Of a DNA stretch of 64,000 bases, positions 55,483 to 63,898 are shown in pieces (position 1 is the first letter of the stretch; every line of letters starts with the position of its first letter). The notes under the pieces are model-generated. The model ran no database searches and had not been told where the DNA came from. It saw nothing but the letters and a program-made list of their open reading frames with translations. The translations under genes and the position numbers were made by a program. Source of the DNA: Streptomyces rimosus subsp. rimosus (lineage in GTDB: Bacteria; Actinomycetota; Actinomycetes; Streptomycetales; Streptomycetaceae); contig NZ_JOCQ01000002.1 of NCBI RefSeq assembly GCF_000720725.1, positions 131,765-195,764 of the forward strand. The letters run 5' to 3'.

Positions 55483-57474
55483 ATGGTGACCACGGCCCCC
55501 TACGGTGCCTGGCCGTCCCCGATCGACGCCCGGCTGGTCGCCGAGCACGACGGCCGGCCCGAGTACGTCGGCGTGGTGGGGGCCGAGGTGTGGTGGACCG
55601 AGGCCCGCCCGGCGGAGGGCGGCCGGCGCGCGCTCGTCCGCAGGCGGCCCGACGGCGCGGAAGCCACCGTGCTGCCCGCGCCCTGGAACGTCCGCAGCCG
55701 CGTCATGGAGTACGGCGGCCAGCCCTGGGCCGGCGCGGTGGACGCGGACGGACGCACGGTCGTGGTCTTCTGCGACTTCGCCGACCAGCGGCTGTACGCG
55801 TACCTGCCGGACGGCGACGACGCGCCCCGCCCGCTCACCCCCGTCTCGGCCGTCGGCGGCGGGCTGCGCTGGGCCGACCCGGTGCTGCGCCTGGACCGCG
55901 GCGAGGTGTGGTGCGTCCTGGAGGAGTTCACCGGCCCCCGGCCGACCGACCTGCGCCGGGTGATCGCCGCGGTGCCGCTGGACGGCTCGGCGGCCGGCGA
56001 CCGCACGGCGGTACGGGAACTGAGCGACGACCGGCACCGCTTCGTCACCGGCCCGCGGATCGCGCCGGACGGGCGGCGGGCCGCGTGGATCGCCTGGGAC
56101 CACCCGCGGATGCCGTGGGAGGGCACGGTCGTGCTGCTCGCCGACATCACCGGTGACGGCGCCTTCACGGGCGTACGGGAGATCGCCGGCGGTACCGAGG
56201 AGTCCGTACCGCAGATCGAGTGGGACGCGGACGGCACGCTGCTGTACGTCTCCGACGCCGACGGCTGGTGGGAGCTGCGCCGTATCGACCCGGACGCGGA
56301 CGGGGCCCCGGGCACGCGGCTGTGCCGGCCCCGGCAGGAGGAGTTCGGCGGCCCGCTGTGGCAGCTCGGGGTGCGCTGGTTCCGGCCGCTGGACGGCGGC
56401 ACCATCGCGGTGCTGCACGGCCGCGGCGCCCTCACGCTCGGCGTCCTCGACCCGGTCAGCGGCGAACTGGTGGACGCGGCCGGGCCGTGGACGGAGTGGG
56501 CGTCCACCCTGGCCGTGCACGGCAGCCGGGTGGTCGGCGTCGCCGCGAGCCCGCGCAGCGCGTTCGAGCTCGTGGAACTGGACACCTGCACGGGCCGGGC
56601 CCGGGTGCTCGCGGCCCGGCACACCGACGCGGTGGACCCGGCCTGCTACCCCGAGCCGCAGATCCGCACCTTCACCGGCCCGGACGGCCGCGAGGTGCAC
56701 GCCCACATCCACCCGCCGCACAACCCCGGCCACCGGGCCCCCGACGGCGAACTGCCGCCCTACGTCGTATGGGCGCACGGCGGCCCCACCGGCCGCACCC
56801 CGCTCGTCCTGAACCTGGAGATCGCCTACTTCACCTCCCGCGGCATCGGCGTCGCCGAGGTCAACTACGGCGGCTCCACCGGCTACGGACGCGCCTACCG
56901 CGAGCGGCTGCGCGGACAGTGGGGCGTGGTGGACGTCGAGGACTGCGCCGCCGTCGCCCGGGCACTGGCCGACGAGGGCACCGCCGACCGGCACCGGCTG
57001 GCGATCCGCGGCGGCAGCGCGGGCGGCTGGACGGCCGCGGCCTCGCTGGTGACGACGGACGTGTACGCCTGCGCCTCGATCAGCTACCCGGTCCTCGACC
57101 TGGTGGGCTGGATCGAGGACGGCACCCACGACTTCGAGTCGCAGTACCTGGAGAGCCTGATCGGCCCGCACGCCGAGGTGCCCGAGCGCTACCGCGAGCG
57201 CTCCCCGCTGCGGCACGCGCACCGGATCACCGCGCCGTTCCTGCTCCTCCAGGGCCTCGACGACGCCGTCTGCCCGCCGGGTCAGTGCGAACCCTTCCTC
57301 GCGGAGGTCGGCCGGCACGGCGTACCGCACGCCTACCTGGCCTTCGAGGGCGAGGGTCACGGATTCCGCCGCGCGGAGACCATCATCCGCGCCGTGGAAG
57401 CGGAACTGTCGCTGTACCTCCAGGTGTTCGGCATCGACCGGGCGGACGTTCCGGTGCTGGAGCTGACGAAGTGA
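55483..57474 (+). CDS. S9 family prolyl oligopeptidase-type peptidase
   Basis: 663 residues. N-terminal beta-propeller (about 1-390; WEGTVVLLADITGDG, WDADGTLLYVSDADGWWELRR) and C-terminal alpha/beta hydrolase with the triad Ser512 (RGGSAGGW), Asp593 or Asp594 (GLDDAVCPP) and His626 (GEGHGFRR). Acylaminoacyl- or dipeptidyl-peptidase specificity; cytosolic, no signal peptide. ATG 55483 follows GAGGAGG. Third gene of the peptidase operon; its stop overlaps the S66 start as GTGA. Confidence 0.93.
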   Translation: MVTTAPYGAWPSPIDARLVAEHDGRPEYVGVVGAEVWWTEARPAEGGRRALVRRRPDGAEATVLPAPWNVRSRVMEYGGQPWAGAVDADGRTVVVFCDFADQRLYAYLPDGDDAPRPLTPVSAVGGGLRWADPVLRLDRGEVWCVLEEFTGPRPTDLRRVIAAVPLDGSAAGDRTAVRELSDDRHRFVTGPRIAPDGRRAAWIAWDHPRMPWEGTVVLLADITGDGAFTGVREIAGGTEESVPQIEWDADGTLLYVSDADGWWELRRIDPDADGAPGTRLCRPRQEEFGGPLWQLGVRWFRPLDGGTIAVLHGRGALTLGVLDPVSGELVDAAGPWTEWASTLAVHGSRVVGVAASPRSAFELVELDTCTGRARVLAARHTDAVDPACYPEPQIRTFTGPDGREVHAHIHPPHNPGHRAPDGELPPYVVWAHGGPTGRTPLVLNLEIAYFTSRGIGVAEVNYGGSTGYGRAYRERLRGQWGVVDVEDCAAVARALADEGTADRHRLAIRGGSAGGWTAAASLVTTDVYACASISYPVLDLVGWIEDGTHDFESQYLESLIGPHAEVPERYRERSPLRHAHRITAPFLLLQGLDDAVCPPGQCEPFLAEVGRHGVPHAYLAFEGEGHGFRRAETIIRAVEAELSLYLQVFGIDRADVPVLELTK

Positions 57475-58436
57475 CGGACGCCGGCCCCGTGCGCGCCGCG
57501 GACCGCCCCCGGCGGTTGCTGCCCGGCGACCAGGTGCGCATCGTCGCGCCGAGCGGCCCGGTCGCGCCGGAGCGGCTGGACGCCGGGGCCGACCTGCTGC
57601 GCGGCTGGGACCTCGACCCGGTCGAGGCGCCCCACGTACGCGGCCGGCACGCCACCTTGCCGTACCTGGCGGGCACGGACGAGGAGCGCGCCCGCGACCT
57701 CCAGGAGGCGCTGTGCGATCCGGACGTCGCGGCGGTGTTCGCCGCGCGCGGGGGCTACGGCGCGCAGCGCGTGGCCGACCTGCTGGACTGGGCGGCGATA
57801 CGGGCCGCCTTCCGCGCGCACGGCCCCAAACTCCTGGTGGGCTTCAGCGATGTGACCTCCCTCCACGAGGCGTTCGCGGTACGCGCCGGGGTGGCGACGC
57901 TGCACGGCCCGGCCGTCGCGGGCGAGGTGTTCCTCAAGGACGAGCCGACCCGCGAGCACCTGCGGCGCACGCTCTTCGACCCCGGATCGGCGCGAGTCGT
58001 CACCTCGCCGACCGCCCGGCCGCTGGTGCCCGGCCGGGCGAGCGGCGTCACCCTGGGCGGCTGCCTGTCCCTGCTCGCCGCCGACCTCGGCACCCCGCAC
58101 ACCCGCGCGGGCGCCGCGGGCGGCCTCCTCCTGCTGGAGGACGTGGGCGAGCCCCCGTACCGCGTGGACCGCGCGCTGACCCAGCTGCTGCGCGCCGGGT
58201 GGCTGGACGGCGTGGCGGGCGTCGTCCTCGGCTCGTGGGCCCGCTGCGGCCCGTACGAGGACCTGCGCGCGGTGCTGCTGGACCGCCTCGGGCCGCTCGG
58301 CGTGCCGGTGGTGGAGGAGTTCGGCTTCGGGCACGGCGACTCGGCGCTGACGCTGCCGCTGGGGATACGGGCCGAGCTGGACGCGGCGGCCGGGACGCTG
58401 ACGTACGACGTACCGGCACTGCGCGAGCGGGCCTGA
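57471..58436 (+). CDS. S66 family LD-carboxypeptidase (LdcA-like)
   Basis: 321 residues. S66 serine peptidase with the triad Ser126 (VGFSDVTSLH), Glu223 (LLLEDVGE) and His288 (FGFGHGDS), plus VFAARGGYGAQR. LdcA removes the terminal D-Ala from murein tetrapeptides during peptidoglycan recycling; some family members (MccF-like) instead hydrolyse microcin C-type antibiotics, and I cannot exclude this. GTG 57471 overlaps the S9 stop (GTGA). The stop codon at 58434 is the first base of a 16-bp tandem repeat. Confidence 0.92.
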   Translation: MTDAGPVRAADRPRRLLPGDQVRIVAPSGPVAPERLDAGADLLRGWDLDPVEAPHVRGRHATLPYLAGTDEERARDLQEALCDPDVAAVFAARGGYGAQRVADLLDWAAIRAAFRAHGPKLLVGFSDVTSLHEAFAVRAGVATLHGPAVAGEVFLKDEPTREHLRRTLFDPGSARVVTSPTARPLVPGRASGVTLGGCLSLLAADLGTPHTRAGAAGGLLLLEDVGEPPYRVDRALTQLLRAGWLDGVAGVVLGSWARCGPYEDLRAVLLDRLGPLGVPVVEEFGFGHGDSALTLPLGIRAELDAAAGTLTYDVPALRERA

Positions 58437-58576
58437 GGACGGGTGTTCCCGAGGCCGGGTGTTCCCGAGGCCGGCGCGACCTGAGGACGGGCACCTCTGA
58501 GGACGGGCACCTCTGAGGACGGGCACCTCTGAGGACGGGCACCTCTGAGGGCGGGCACCCTGAGGAAGGGCGCGCC
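58434..58576. repeat. 16-bp minisatellite, about nine units
   Basis: Head-to-tail 16-bp units begin at the S66 stop codon: TGAGGACGGGTGTTCC (58434), CGAGGCCGGGTGTTCC (58450), CGAGGCCGGCGCGACC (58466), four identical TGAGGACGGGCACCTC units (58482-58545), then two degenerate units to 58576. No spacers, so not a CRISPR. Non-coding. Confidence 0.92.
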
Positions 58577-58810
58577 ACCCGGACGAGCGATCCGGTCCTC
58601 CGCGGCCGGTTCCGCGCCGCTCTCGAACGGGTGGTCCGGCGGGCCGGGATCCGGCCGTCCGGGTAGCCCATCGAGTGGTTCGGGCAGGGCCTTCCGGATG
58701 GACCCGGCACGGCCAGGGGACAATCCGCGTTGACACCTCTGTTACCTGTGTCACACCATGAGCCGGCCGTTGCCGACCGCTTGGTGCGGCGTGCCCTTGT
58801 GGAGGTCTGC
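58577..58810 (+). promoter_or_regulatory. upstream region of the S15-like hydrolase gene
   Basis: With the repeat this makes a 374-bp gap after the S66 gene. It holds TTGACA at 58730-58735 embedded in an inverted repeat TGACAC (58731-58736) ... GTGTCA (58748-58753). A clear -10 is not seen. The dyad over the -35 suggests repression. Confidence 0.4.
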
Positions 58811-60703
58811 GTGCCCAGCGTGTCCAGAGCCCTGCCCGGTGCCGCGTCCCGGCCCGTCCGGCGCGCGGCGCGCACCCGCTCCGCGCGGCTGCCCCTCACC
58901 GCCTCCGTGTGCCTCGCCGCGTGCGCCGTCCTCCTCGGGCCGGTCACCGCCGCCGGGCCGGCCGGCGCGGCGGGCCCCCGGCACCCCGGTTACGCCGTCA
59001 CCGCCCTGAAGCTGCCGGTACGGGCCGGCGGCCGGAACTGCACACTGGACGCCGACCTCTACCGCCCCACCGGGGTGGACGCCGCGCACCCGGCGCCCGC
59101 CGTCCTGACCACCAACGGTTTCGGCGGCAGCAAGTCGGACGGCTCCACCGACGCCATCGCCCGCGCCTTCGCCTCCCGCGGCTATGTGGCGCTGGCCTAC
59201 TCCGGCCTCGGCTTCGGCCGGACCGGCTGCCCGATCTCCCTCGACGACCCGCGGATCGACGGGCGGGCGGCGAGCCAGATCCTGGACTTCCTCGCCGGGC
59301 GGCGGGCGGCGAAGAACGGCACCCGCGTCGACTTCGTCACCAAGGACGGCCCGCGCGACCCGCGGGTGGGGATGTTCGGCGGCTCGTACGGCGGCGCCAT
59401 CCAGCTGGCCACCGCGTCCGCGGACGACCGGCTGGACGCCCTGGTCCCGCTGATCACCTGGCACGACCTCAGATACGCGCTGGCGCCGAACAACGCCGAC
59501 CGCATGTCCGGCGTCGAGGGGCCGGAGCCGGGCGCGTACAAGCACCAGTGGACCAACGGCTTCTACCTCATCGGCGAGGCCCAGGGCCTGCTGCACCCGC
59601 GTCTGGACCCGTCCCGGGGCGGCGGCGCGGGCTGTGTGCACTTCGTCGCGCGGGCGTGCGAGCTGAAGAAGCTGCTGAACTCCGGCCGCTATCCGTCCGC
59701 CCCCACGGCAGCCGTCCTCGACTACGCGCGCAGCCTCTCCCCGGCCTCCTACCTCGCGACGGTCCGTACGCCCACCCTGCTCGTCCAGGGGCAGGCGGAC
59801 ACCCTCTTCAACCTCAACGAAGCCGCCGCGACGTTCGAGACCCTGCGGGCCCAGGGCACCGAAACCGCCATGATCTGGCAGTCCTGGGGCCACAGCGGCG
59901 GCATGACCGACCCCGCGCCCGGCGAACTCGACCTGGGCAAGGGGAACTTCGAGACCAGTTATGTCGGCCGTCGGACCCTCGCCTGGTTCAGCCGCTATCT
60001 GCGCCAGGAGTGGGGCACCGACACCGGCCCGGCCTTCGCGTACTACCGCGACTGGGCGGGCCGGGGCCCTGCCTACGCCACCTCGCAGGTCTACCCCGTC
60101 GGCGTCCCGCGGCGGCTGTTCCTGTCCGGCGACGGCAAACTCGTGGGCGACCCCGGGGAAGTGGTCGCCGGCAGCCGCCACTACCGCAACTGGCGGGTCG
60201 CCTCCAGCCATTCGGAAAGCTCGCTGGCCGCCCTGATGAAGCTGCCGAACCCCAAGCCGTACGACACCCGGGGCACCTACCTGGACTGGACGTCCGAGCC
60301 GGTGCGCGGGCGGCCCGTGGACGTGGTCGGCGCGCCCCGGGCCACCCTGCGCGTCCATTCCCCCGACGCCGAGCGGACCCGGCACTCCGACGACGCGGCC
60401 GACCGGCTGCTGCTCTTCCTCAAGCTCTTCGACGTCGCGCCGAACGGCGGCCAGGTCCTCGTGCACCGTCTGGTGGCCCCCGTCCGGGTGCCCGACGTCA
60501 CCCGGGAGTTCACCGTCGACCTGCCCGCGATCGTGCACCGCTTCGCGCCGGGACACCGGCTGCGGCTGGTCATGGCCGCCAGCGACACCGCGTACTTCGG
60601 CAACCGGGGCACCAAGCAGGTGACCGTACGCAGCTCACGCACGCAGACCGGCACGCTGGACCTGCCGGTGGTGGGGGACGCGCTGGAGGGGCTGGACGAC
60701 TAG
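58811..60703 (+). CDS. secreted S15/CocE-type alpha/beta hydrolase (X-Pro dipeptidyl-peptidase-like)
   Basis: 630 residues. Signal peptide SARLPLTASVCLAACAVLLGPVTAAGPAGA with an RR-rich n-region, so export is likely. The hydrolase domain has the triad Ser192 (FGGSYGGA), Asp330 (QGQADTLFN) and His361 (WGHSGG). A C-terminal jelly-roll (about 480-630; GAPRATLRVHSPDAERTRH, FAPGHRLRLVMAASDTAYF) matches the X-Pro dipeptidyl-peptidase C domain. Cleaves Xaa-Pro dipeptides or ester substrates outside the cell. GTG 58811 has GGAGG 5 nt upstream. Its TAG stop is followed at once by the IS remnant at 60704. Confidence 0.9.
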   Translation: MPSVSRALPGAASRPVRRAARTRSARLPLTASVCLAACAVLLGPVTAAGPAGAAGPRHPGYAVTALKLPVRAGGRNCTLDADLYRPTGVDAAHPAPAVLTTNGFGGSKSDGSTDAIARAFASRGYVALAYSGLGFGRTGCPISLDDPRIDGRAASQILDFLAGRRAAKNGTRVDFVTKDGPRDPRVGMFGGSYGGAIQLATASADDRLDALVPLITWHDLRYALAPNNADRMSGVEGPEPGAYKHQWTNGFYLIGEAQGLLHPRLDPSRGGGAGCVHFVARACELKKLLNSGRYPSAPTAAVLDYARSLSPASYLATVRTPTLLVQGQADTLFNLNEAAATFETLRAQGTETAMIWQSWGHSGGMTDPAPGELDLGKGNFETSYVGRRTLAWFSRYLRQEWGTDTGPAFAYYRDWAGRGPAYATSQVYPVGVPRRLFLSGDGKLVGDPGEVVAGSRHYRNWRVASSHSESSLAALMKLPNPKPYDTRGTYLDWTSEPVRGRPVDVVGAPRATLRVHSPDAERTRHSDDAADRLLLFLKLFDVAPNGGQVLVHRLVAPVRVPDVTREFTVDLPAIVHRFAPGHRLRLVMAASDTAYFGNRGTKQVTVRSSRTQTGTLDLPVVGDALEGLDD

Positions 60704-61259
60704 GGCGTGTCTCTTGGACGGGCTGGTCAGTTGATCGGTCGTGTCTGTCCGGTTAGTGATCACTGATGCGATGCGGGGCCGGATCGAGCCGTTGATGCCG
60801 GCCGACCCGGTCCGTGGACGACGATGGGCCGACCACCGACGTACCCTGGAGGCCATTGCGTGGAAGTACCGCACCTGTTCGCCCTGGCGAGACCTGCCCG
60901 GCGAGCTAGGGTCTTTTCAGACCGCTCACAAGCGCCTGATCAGGTGGACCGTGGACGGAACATGGGAACGCATCCTCGCGGCGGTCCTTACTGCGGCGGA
61001 TGACGGTGGCCAGTGACAGCCGGGCTCGCCCTCTGAGTGTCCACGCCACCGCCGGTCAGGCTGGCGACGTGCCCGCCACCGCTCGACGGCATTGCGCTCC
61101 TTGTATTTGCCGGGGTCCAAGCCCGGCGGGCGGCCTCCAGCGCGGTGCATCGCCCGACTCGAGCAGTGGCGCGGCCTCGCCCTACGGACGGACGAACTCG
61201 CCATCGCCTGCCAGGCCGCACTGCACGTCGCCGCCATCCTCATCTGGGCCCGCAGATGA
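60704..61259 (+). mobile_element. degenerate IS5-family transposase remnant with internal deletion and inversion
   Basis: 60741-61016 encodes the intact N-terminal part (MSVRLVITDAMRGRIEPLMP ... YRTCSPWRDLPGELGSFQTAHKRLIRW). The usual catalytic middle is missing. At about 61012-61068 a frame-shifted SDSRARPLSV-TAGQAGD segment typical of IS5 ORF2 follows. At about 61078-61142 the segment encoding RPPGLDPGKYKERNAVER is present on the opposite strand. From about 61144 the true strand resumes (CIARLEQWRGLALRTDELA ... ILIWARR, stop 61257-61259). GGGCGTGTCTCTTGGA at 60704 resembles a left end; no matching right end is seen. Not functional; no DDE triad remains. Confidence 0.82.
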
Positions 61260-61279
61260 CCGAAAAGTAGGACCCAGCG

Positions 61280-61331
61280 TTGACATCGACCATGCGGTCC
61301 ATACTATTGGCCGCATGGTCAATAGTGTGGA
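61280..61331 (+). promoter_or_regulatory. strong promoter with interleaved operators, leaderless start
   Basis: TTGACA (61280-61285), 16-bp spacer, TACTAT (61302-61307); transcription would begin at about the ATG (61315). Two overlapping dyads cover it: GACCATGCGG (61288-61297)/CCGCATGGTC (61311-61320), perfect, and TCCATACTATTG (61298-61309)/CAATAGTGTGGA (61320-61331), one mismatch. Probably bound by the TetR protein encoded at 61744. Confidence 0.75.
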
Positions 61332-61713
61332 TGCCCAAGCACGCGCACCCCATCGACTCGGTGCCGTGAGCGCACTGGTGTGGGGCTACGTCGCAGCCAT
61401 GGTCGCAACCGTCGTGGCGCTGGCGCTGCTGGCATCCAGGGCCCCGGGGCAGGCGACGGAGGAGGCATGGGGGCACGCCCTGATCGTCATGCTCTTCGCA
61501 GTCCTCCTTCTGGTGCGACTCCGGTCGGCTCGGTCGGGCAGTGCCAGGGCAGTACGGGCACTCGGCATCATCGCTGCGGCGCTGCTCGTCGTGAACCTGG
61601 TGGAAGCCGCCCTGCCGGACGTCTTCCCCGAGTGGATGCGGGTCGAGATGGTGGCGATCGCTCTCTGGATGGCGGCACTACTCATCCTGGTCCGCCGTTC
61701 GGCACGCCGCTGA
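61315..61713 (+). CDS. four-helix membrane protein of unknown function
   Basis: 132 residues with four hydrophobic segments: LVWGYVAAMVATVVALALLA, WGHALIVMLFAVLLLVRL, ALGIIAAALLVVNLVEAAL and MVAIALWMAALLILV. No named family is recognised, but small four-helix proteins paired with TetR regulators are common stress-response or efflux-associated modules. Its ATG 61315 coincides with the predicted transcription start, so the message is leaderless. The TetR gene follows by 30 bp in the same orientation. GC content is visibly lower than in neighbouring genes, and the IS remnant lies just upstream, hinting at acquisition. Confidence 0.75.
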   Translation: MVNSVDAQARAPHRLGAVSALVWGYVAAMVATVVALALLASRAPGQATEEAWGHALIVMLFAVLLLVRLRSARSGSARAVRALGIIAAALLVVNLVEAALPDVFPEWMRVEMVAIALWMAALLILVRRSARR

Positions 61714-61743
61714 CCGGCGCACCGACCCGCTAGAAATGATGCT

Positions 61744-62382
61744 GTGAACACGCCCCACTCAGAGCCTCGCCCACGCACCCGTCAGCGCCTCAGCGAGGAA
61801 GTACGTCGGACACAAATCATCGAGGCCACCATCGCGGTGGTCGCCGAACTCGGCTACGAGAGTGCCTCTTTGGCCCGAATCGCCGAGCGGGCGGAGGTCT
61901 CCAAGGGCCTGGTCTCGCACTATTTCACGGACAAGGAACACCTGATGGAAACGGCCGCCCGGGCCACCCTGGCGACCACGAGACAGACCATTGCAGACTC
62001 TCTCGTCTTGACCGACCCGGTCCCCCAGGTCATCCGCGCCGCGATTCGCCGTGCGGCCGGTCTGAGTGCAACGCACCAGGCCGAGCTGACCGCGATGCGG
62101 CAGATCAGCACCAACCTGCGTAAGGCCGACGGCACCCCGCGGCTCGGCCTCACCGACTACGAGCAGACCTACCAAGGCCAGGAAGCCCTGTTCCGGCGCG
62201 GTCAGGAAGAGGGCACACTACGCGACTTCGACACCCGGGTCATGGCGGTCACCTACCAGGGAGCCATCGACACGATGCTCACCTATCTCCACGGCCATCC
62301 CGAGGCCGACGTCCACCACTACGCGGACGCCCTCGCCGACCTCATCGTCGCAGCGATCAGCCTCCCTCAAACGGCCGCTTGA
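61744..62382 (+). CDS. TetR family regulator (BetI-like DNA-binding domain)
   Basis: 212 residues. HTH: EEVRRTQIIEATIAVVAELGYESASLARIAERAEVSKGLVSHYFTDKEHLMETAAR; the KGLVSHYF recognition helix is of the BetI type. The C-terminal helical domain shows no named ligand motif. GTG 61744 lacks a clear SD. Likely forms an operon with the membrane protein 30 bp upstream and autoregulates it through the dyads at 61288-61331. Convergent with the ferredoxin/P450 operon, separated by a strong terminator. Confidence 0.87.
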   Translation: MNTPHSEPRPRTRQRLSEEVRRTQIIEATIAVVAELGYESASLARIAERAEVSKGLVSHYFTDKEHLMETAARATLATTRQTIADSLVLTDPVPQVIRAAIRRAAGLSATHQAELTAMRQISTNLRKADGTPRLGLTDYEQTYQGQEALFRRGQEEGTLRDFDTRVMAVTYQGAIDTMLTYLHGHPEADVHHYADALADLIVAAISLPQTAA

Positions 62383-62431
62383 CACTCTCTGGCCATCCGG
62401 ACCCGACCGAAGAGGCGCGCTCCAGGGCAGC

Positions 62432-62456
62432 CCGGGCCCGGCGCCGCCGGGCCCGG
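62432..62456. terminator. terminator between tetR and the ferredoxin gene
   Basis: CCGGGCCCGGC (62432-62442) and GCCGGGCCCGG (62446-62456) form a perfect 11-bp stem with a 3-nt loop between convergent genes ending at 62382 and 62468. Confidence 0.85.
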
Positions 62457-62467
62457 ACGCCGGACCG

Positions 62468-62662
62468 TCAGGAGTCGGTGACGGTGATCGCCTGCACCGG
62501 ACAGGCGCGGGCCGCCTCCCGTACGAGCGGGTCGCCGGCGCCGTCCTCGCGGCCGGGCAGCAGGGCGCTGAAACCGTCGTCGTCCTGGGTGAACACCCCG
62601 GGCGCGGTCAGTACGCACTGGCCGGAACCGATGCACACGGACGTATCGATGTCGATCTTCAT
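62468..62662 (-). CDS. 3Fe-4S ferredoxin partner of the P450
   Basis: 64 residues. Small actinobacterial ferredoxin: MKIDIDTSVCIGSGQC, then C-terminal ACPVQAI; the CxxxxxC...CP arrangement fits a single [3Fe-4S] cluster. Delivers electrons from a ferredoxin reductase to the P450 encoded 48 bp upstream, as in the CYP105/SuaB-type pairs. ATG 62662 has GGAGGAG 6 nt upstream. No ferredoxin reductase lies beside it. Confidence 0.93.
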   Translation of the reverse strand: MKIDIDTSVCIGSGQCVLTAPGVFTQDDDGFSALLPGREDGAGDPLVREAARACPVQAITVTDS

Positions 62663-62710
62663 GGCGGCTCTCCTCCGTTGGTCGCTCCAGGGCGCGGGCG
62701 GCTTGCATCC

Positions 62711-63898
62711 CTACCAGGTGACGGGCAGTTCGACCAGGCCCTGGAGGGTGTGGCCGGGCTTGACGGGGACCTCGGCGGCGGGCACCGCCAGCCGCAGGCC
62801 GGGGAAGCGGGCGAAGAGCGCCCCGAAGGCGATCTCCATCTCCGCGCGGGCCAGGTTCTGGCCCAGGCACTGGTGGATGCCGAAGCCGAAGGCGACGTGG
62901 TGGCGGGCGGAGCGCTCCCAGTCCAGGGTGTCCGGCGAGGCGTAGGCGGCGCCGTCCCGGTTGACGACCGAGGTGGAGAAGATCACGCCGTCGTCCGCCC
63001 GGATCGTCTCGCCGCCGATCTCGATGTCCGCGGTCGCCACCCGCATCATGCCGTCGGCGATGGACAGGAACCGCAGCAGTTCCTCGACCGCGGCCGGGAG
63101 GAGCGACGGGTCGGCACGCAGGGCGGCGAACTGCTCGGGGTGTTCCAGCAGTGTGAAGGTGCCCAGAGAGAGCATGTTGGAGGTGGTCTCGTGGCCGGCC
63201 ACCAGCAGCAGCATGGCCATGCGGACCAGTTCCCGGTGGCTCAGCTCGCCGGGGTCCAGCCGCTCGGCGATCAGCTCGTCCAGCAGGCCGTCACCCGGCT
63301 CCGCGCGCTTGCGGGCCACCAGGCCGGTGAAGTACTCCTCCAGCTCGTCCCAGGCCTCGGAGACCTCCTGCGGGTCGACGCTCTGCAGGAGCGTACGGGA
63401 CAGGCTCTCGAACAGTTCGTGCTCCGCGTACGGGACGCCGAGGAGCGCGCAGATCACCATGGACGGTACGGGCAGCGCGAACGCGGACACCAGCTCGGCG
63501 GGCGGGCCCTGCTCCTCCATGGCGTCCAGCAGCCGGTCGACGGTCTCCTGGATGCGCGGGCGCAGCGCGGCGGCGCGTTTGATGCTGAAGCTCGGTATCA
63601 GCATCCGGCGCTGTGTGTTGTGTTCGGGGTCGTCGACGCCCAGCAGCGGGGTGCGTATCTTGCGCAGCGTCTCGAAGCGCGGGGCGGGGGAGGGGAACGC
63701 CGGGTTCTGCCGGTCGGAGGACAGCCGCGGGTCGGTGAGCAGCGCCCGTGTCTCGGCGTGCCCGGTCACCACCCAGACGGGGCGTCCGTCGTAGAGCGTC
63801 GCGCGGGACAGGGGACGGGTGTCGCGCAGGGGCTGGTAGCCGGTGGGCGGGTCGTAGGGACAGGTGCGGTCCTGCGGGAAGGGCAGCGCCTCGGTCAT
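62711..63898 (-). CDS. cytochrome P450, CYP105-like
   Basis: 395 residues. Haem-binding loop FGFGIHQCLGQNLAR with the axial Cys, I-helix AGHETTSN (acid-alcohol pair Glu-Thr), K-helix EELLR (ExxR) and the N-terminal LPFPQDRTCPYDPP typical of CYP105 enzymes. These monooxygenate xenobiotics and secondary metabolites such as sulfonylureas and macrolides. ATG 63898 has GGAGG 5 nt upstream. First gene of a P450-ferredoxin operon. No biosynthetic cluster is visible in the window to name a natural substrate. The 102 bp from 63899 to the window end hold no recognised gene. Confidence 0.95.
   Translation of the reverse strand: MTEALPFPQDRTCPYDPPTGYQPLRDTRPLSRATLYDGRPVWVVTGHAETRALLTDPRLSSDRQNPAFPSPAPRFETLRKIRTPLLGVDDPEHNTQRRMLIPSFSIKRAAALRPRIQETVDRLLDAMEEQGPPAELVSAFALPVPSMVICALLGVPYAEHELFESLSRTLLQSVDPQEVSEAWDELEEYFTGLVARKRAEPGDGLLDELIAERLDPGELSHRELVRMAMLLLVAGHETTSNMLSLGTFTLLEHPEQFAALRADPSLLPAAVEELLRFLSIADGMMRVATADIEIGGETIRADDGVIFSTSVVNRDGAAYASPDTLDWERSARHHVAFGFGIHQCLGQNLARAEMEIAFGALFARFPGLRLAVPAAEVPVKPGHTLQGLVELPVTW

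Noticed and set aside
58434..58576. possible CRISPR array
   Set aside because: Units are 16 bp, head-to-tail with no spacers, and there are no cas genes; it is a minisatellite.
58730..58810. TTG start at 58730 for the S15-like hydrolase
   Set aside because: The TTG is part of a TTGACA -35 element and lies in front of a non-hydrophobic extension; GTG 58811 has GGAGG and is followed by a good signal peptide.
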